From Anaerolineae bacterium (GTDB lineage: Bacteria > Chloroflexota > Anaerolineae > JAAYZQ01), in assembly GCA_016929795.1 (NCBI GenBank), contig JAFGIA010000461.1, positions 1 through 25,012 on the forward strand: DNA of 25,012 nucleotides. The letters are read 5' to 3'. Positions 23,508 through 25,012 of this stretch are shown here, one piece after another (positions within the stretch are counted from its first letter, which is position 1; every line of letters begins with the position of its first letter). The notes beneath the pieces are model-generated. The model was not told the origin of the DNA, ran no database searches, and worked only from the letters and a program-made list of their open reading frames with translations. A program made the translations under genes and the position numbers.

Positions 23508-24773
23508 ATGCTGGATCTGACACTCATCCGCGAAAAACCCGACATGATCAAAAAAGCAGTGGCCGATCGGAACATGGAAGCACCCATCGACCGCATTGTG
23601 GCCCTCGACGAGCGCCGGCGTGAGGTGTTGACCGAAGTGGAGGCGCTTCGCGCCGAGCGAAACACCGTCTCCAAGGAAATTGCGCGCATGAAGGACCCAG
23701 TCGAGCGCCAGAAGCAGATCGAGCGCATGCGCGCCGTCGGCGACGCGATCAAGAAGCTAGAGACAGAGCTCAGTACCGTCGAAGCCGATCTACAAAACGC
23801 GATCCTGTGGGTGCCCAACCTGCCACATTCCAGCGTGCCCGTCGGCCCCGACTCGTCGGCCAACGTGCTCGTGCGCCAGGAAGGAGAGCCACGTACCTTC
23901 GACTTTGAACCGATCCCGCACTGGGACCTGGGGCCGGCCCTGGGCATCATCGACTTTGAGCGTGGGGTGCGTATGTCCGGCACTCGCTTCTACCTGCTCA
24001 TGGGCGCCGGCGCGCGGCTGCAGCGCGCACTGATCCAGTGGATGCTCGACCTGCACGTGGCGCAGGGATACGTGGAGGTCCAGCCGCCCTACATGGTCCG
24101 TCGCGAGATGATGGTCGCCGCGGGGCAACTGCCCCACCTCGAGGACAACATCTACCGCGACGTCGAGGATGATTTCTGGTTCGTCGGCACGGCCGAGATC
24201 CCACTCACCAACGTGCACCGCGAAGAGATCCTGCCTGCCGATAACCTCCCCCTCAATTATGTCGCGTACACCCCCTGCTTTCGCCGTGAAAAGATGTCGG
24301 CCGGGCGCGATGTCCGCGGCCTGAAACGTGGGCACCAGTTCGACAAAGTCGAAATGTACAAGCTGACCACGCCCGAGACGTCATACGGCGAGCTGGAAGC
24401 AATGCTCGCGGACGCCGAGGCCGTCTGCCGTGGGCTCGATATCGCCTACCGCGTGCTCGAGCTGTGCACAGGCGACATCAGCGTCCACGCCGCCAAGACC
24501 TACGACATCGAGATCTGGTCGCCGGGAGTGGGAGAGTGGCTCGAGGTCAGCTCCGTGTCGAACGCCACTGATTTCCAGGCACGTCGCGCCGGCATCCGCT
24601 ACCGGCCCGAGCCAGGTGCCAGGCCGCAGTTCGTGCACACACTCAACGGGTCAGGGCTGGCGCTGCCCAGAACAATGATCGCCGTGATCGAGAACTATCA
24701 ACAGCGCGACGGGAGCCTGGTGGTGCCCGATGTGCTGCGGCCATACATGGGGGGGGTGGAAGTCATCCGGTAG
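23508..24773 (+). CDS. serS: Seryl-tRNA synthetase
   Basis: A 421-aa cytosolic class II synthetase charging tRNA-Ser with serine. Residues 1-105 are the two-helix coiled-coil arm (DERRREVLTEVEALRAERNTVSKEIARM) that reads the long variable arm. The catalytic core shows a motif 1 region (VEVQPPYMVRREMM), the serine-site segment FVGTAEIPLTNVHREE, motif 2 (FRREKMSAGRDVRGLKRGHQF) and motif 3 (NGSGLALPRTMIAVIENYQ). Motif 2 has REKMSAGRD where many SerRS have SEAGSAGRD, a mild variation. The ATG at 23508 is preceded by GGAGG; an in-frame TTG at 23415 is the promoter -35 and is rejected. The gene for its substrate, tRNA-Ser(UGA), lies 152 bp downstream with its own promoter. Confidence 0.97.
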   Translation: MLDLTLIREKPDMIKKAVADRNMEAPIDRIVALDERRREVLTEVEALRAERNTVSKEIARMKDPVERQKQIERMRAVGDAIKKLETELSTVEADLQNAILWVPNLPHSSVPVGPDSSANVLVRQEGEPRTFDFEPIPHWDLGPALGIIDFERGVRMSGTRFYLLMGAGARLQRALIQWMLDLHVAQGYVEVQPPYMVRREMMVAAGQLPHLEDNIYRDVEDDFWFVGTAEIPLTNVHREEILPADNLPLNYVAYTPCFRREKMSAGRDVRGLKRGHQFDKVEMYKLTTPETSYGELEAMLADAEAVCRGLDIAYRVLELCTGDISVHAAKTYDIEIWSPGVGEWLEVSSVSNATDFQARRAGIRYRPEPGARPQFVHTLNGSGLALPRTMIAVIENYQQRDGSLVVPDVLRPYMGGVEVIR

Positions 24774-24793
24774 ATGGGAGATTCGACGTTAGG

Positions 24794-24813
24794 GATTGGA
24801 TATTGGATACTTG
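24794..24813. repeat. Heptameric repeat (TTGGATA)
   Basis: ATTGGATATTGGATACTTGG has a 7-nt period and is the reverse-complement type of the repeat at 5087-5105. It sits 20 bp after the serS stop. Confidence 0.55.
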
Positions 24814-24853
24814 GGCGTAACCCGGGGGGGGACGGCTGACCGTACCCGCGTTT

Positions 24854-24882
24854 TTGACAAATCAGGGGGGGGCTGGTATACT
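24854..24882 (+). promoter_or_regulatory. Promoter of tRNA-Ser
   Basis: TTGACA (24854-24859), a 17-bp spacer and TATACT (24877-24882). The spacer contains a run of eight G (24865-24872). Transcription would start about 37 nt before the mature tRNA. Confidence 0.85.
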
Positions 24883-24925
24883 AGGGGATGCTGCCGGAGG
24901 GGAAGAGGTCCGGCCGTCACGTCAA

Positions 24926-25012
24926 GGAGGGATGGCCGAGTGGACGATGGCGACGGTCTTGAAAACCGTAGTGGCCGCAAGGTCACCGGGGGTTCGAATC
25001 CCTCTCCCTCCG
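24926..25012 (+). tRNA. tRNA-Ser(UGA)
   Basis: An 87-nt class II tRNA. The acceptor GGAGGGA pairs with TCCCTCC, with discriminator G at 25012. The anticodon stem ACGGT/ACCGT closes the loop CTTGAAA, giving anticodon TGA at 24960-24962, which reads UCA codons. The long variable arm GTGGCC-GCAA-GGTCAC is the serine hallmark. The T-loop TTCGAAT is canonical. The window ends at the discriminator, so an encoded CCA cannot be judged. It follows serS and has its own promoter. Confidence 0.97.

Overview
The window is a high-GC bacterial chromosome segment. It most resembles Chloroflexota (Anaerolineae, Caldilineae or Ardenticatenia-like). The reasons are the protein style (TIR/NB-ARC/TPR proteins, a DUF3417-type glycogen phosphorylase, YafY-like WYL regulators, large polytopic glycosyltransferase-like proteins), sigma70-type promoters, TTG starts, likely leaderless genes, and many short intergenic palindromes and heptamer repeats. 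The phylum call is an inference; no rRNA is present.

Layout. (1) 1-5065 is a candidate conflict/defence island. Leftward, it has a TIR domain joined across a frameshift to an NB-ARC/TPR STAND protein, and a second TIR protein with a C-terminal effector-associated (death-like) domain. Divergent from these is a WYL transcriptional regulator. Between the divergent promoters lies a perfect 30-bp-arm palindrome. The NB-ARC gene carries an in-frame 66-bp palindromic insertion flanked by an 8-bp direct repeat. (2) 5153-7620, rightward: a GT39-like membrane glycosyltransferase translationally coupled (ATGA) to an alpha/alpha-toroid-like protein. (3) 7660-10233, leftward: alpha-glucan phosphorylase, with five helically phased TGTGGGATA repeats upstream of its promoter. 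(4) 10389-15522, leftward operon: Lon protease, an unknown two-TM protein, and an AlbA_2/HATPase/winged-helix protein. (5) 15596-16969, leftward: FolC. (6) 17216-19864, rightward: a large membrane protein with a C-terminal ILEI/FAM3-like domain. (7) 19986-20543: EF-P with Arg at the loop tip. (8) 20611-23316, leftward: a secreted metzincin protease with Fn3 and lectin-like domains. (9) 23508-25012, rightward: serS with a possible attenuator leader, then tRNA-Ser(UGA) reaching the window edge.

Core housekeeping genes (lon, folC, efp, serS, tRNA-Ser, glgP) surround accessory material. The most unusual content is the WYL/TIR/STAND cluster, the palindromic elements (one inside a coding region, two abutting -35 boxes), the phased repeat array before glgP, the ILEI-like domain fusion and the serS leader. 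No protein-free gap exceeds about 250 bp. Motif and domain calls were made by eye; no database search was possible.
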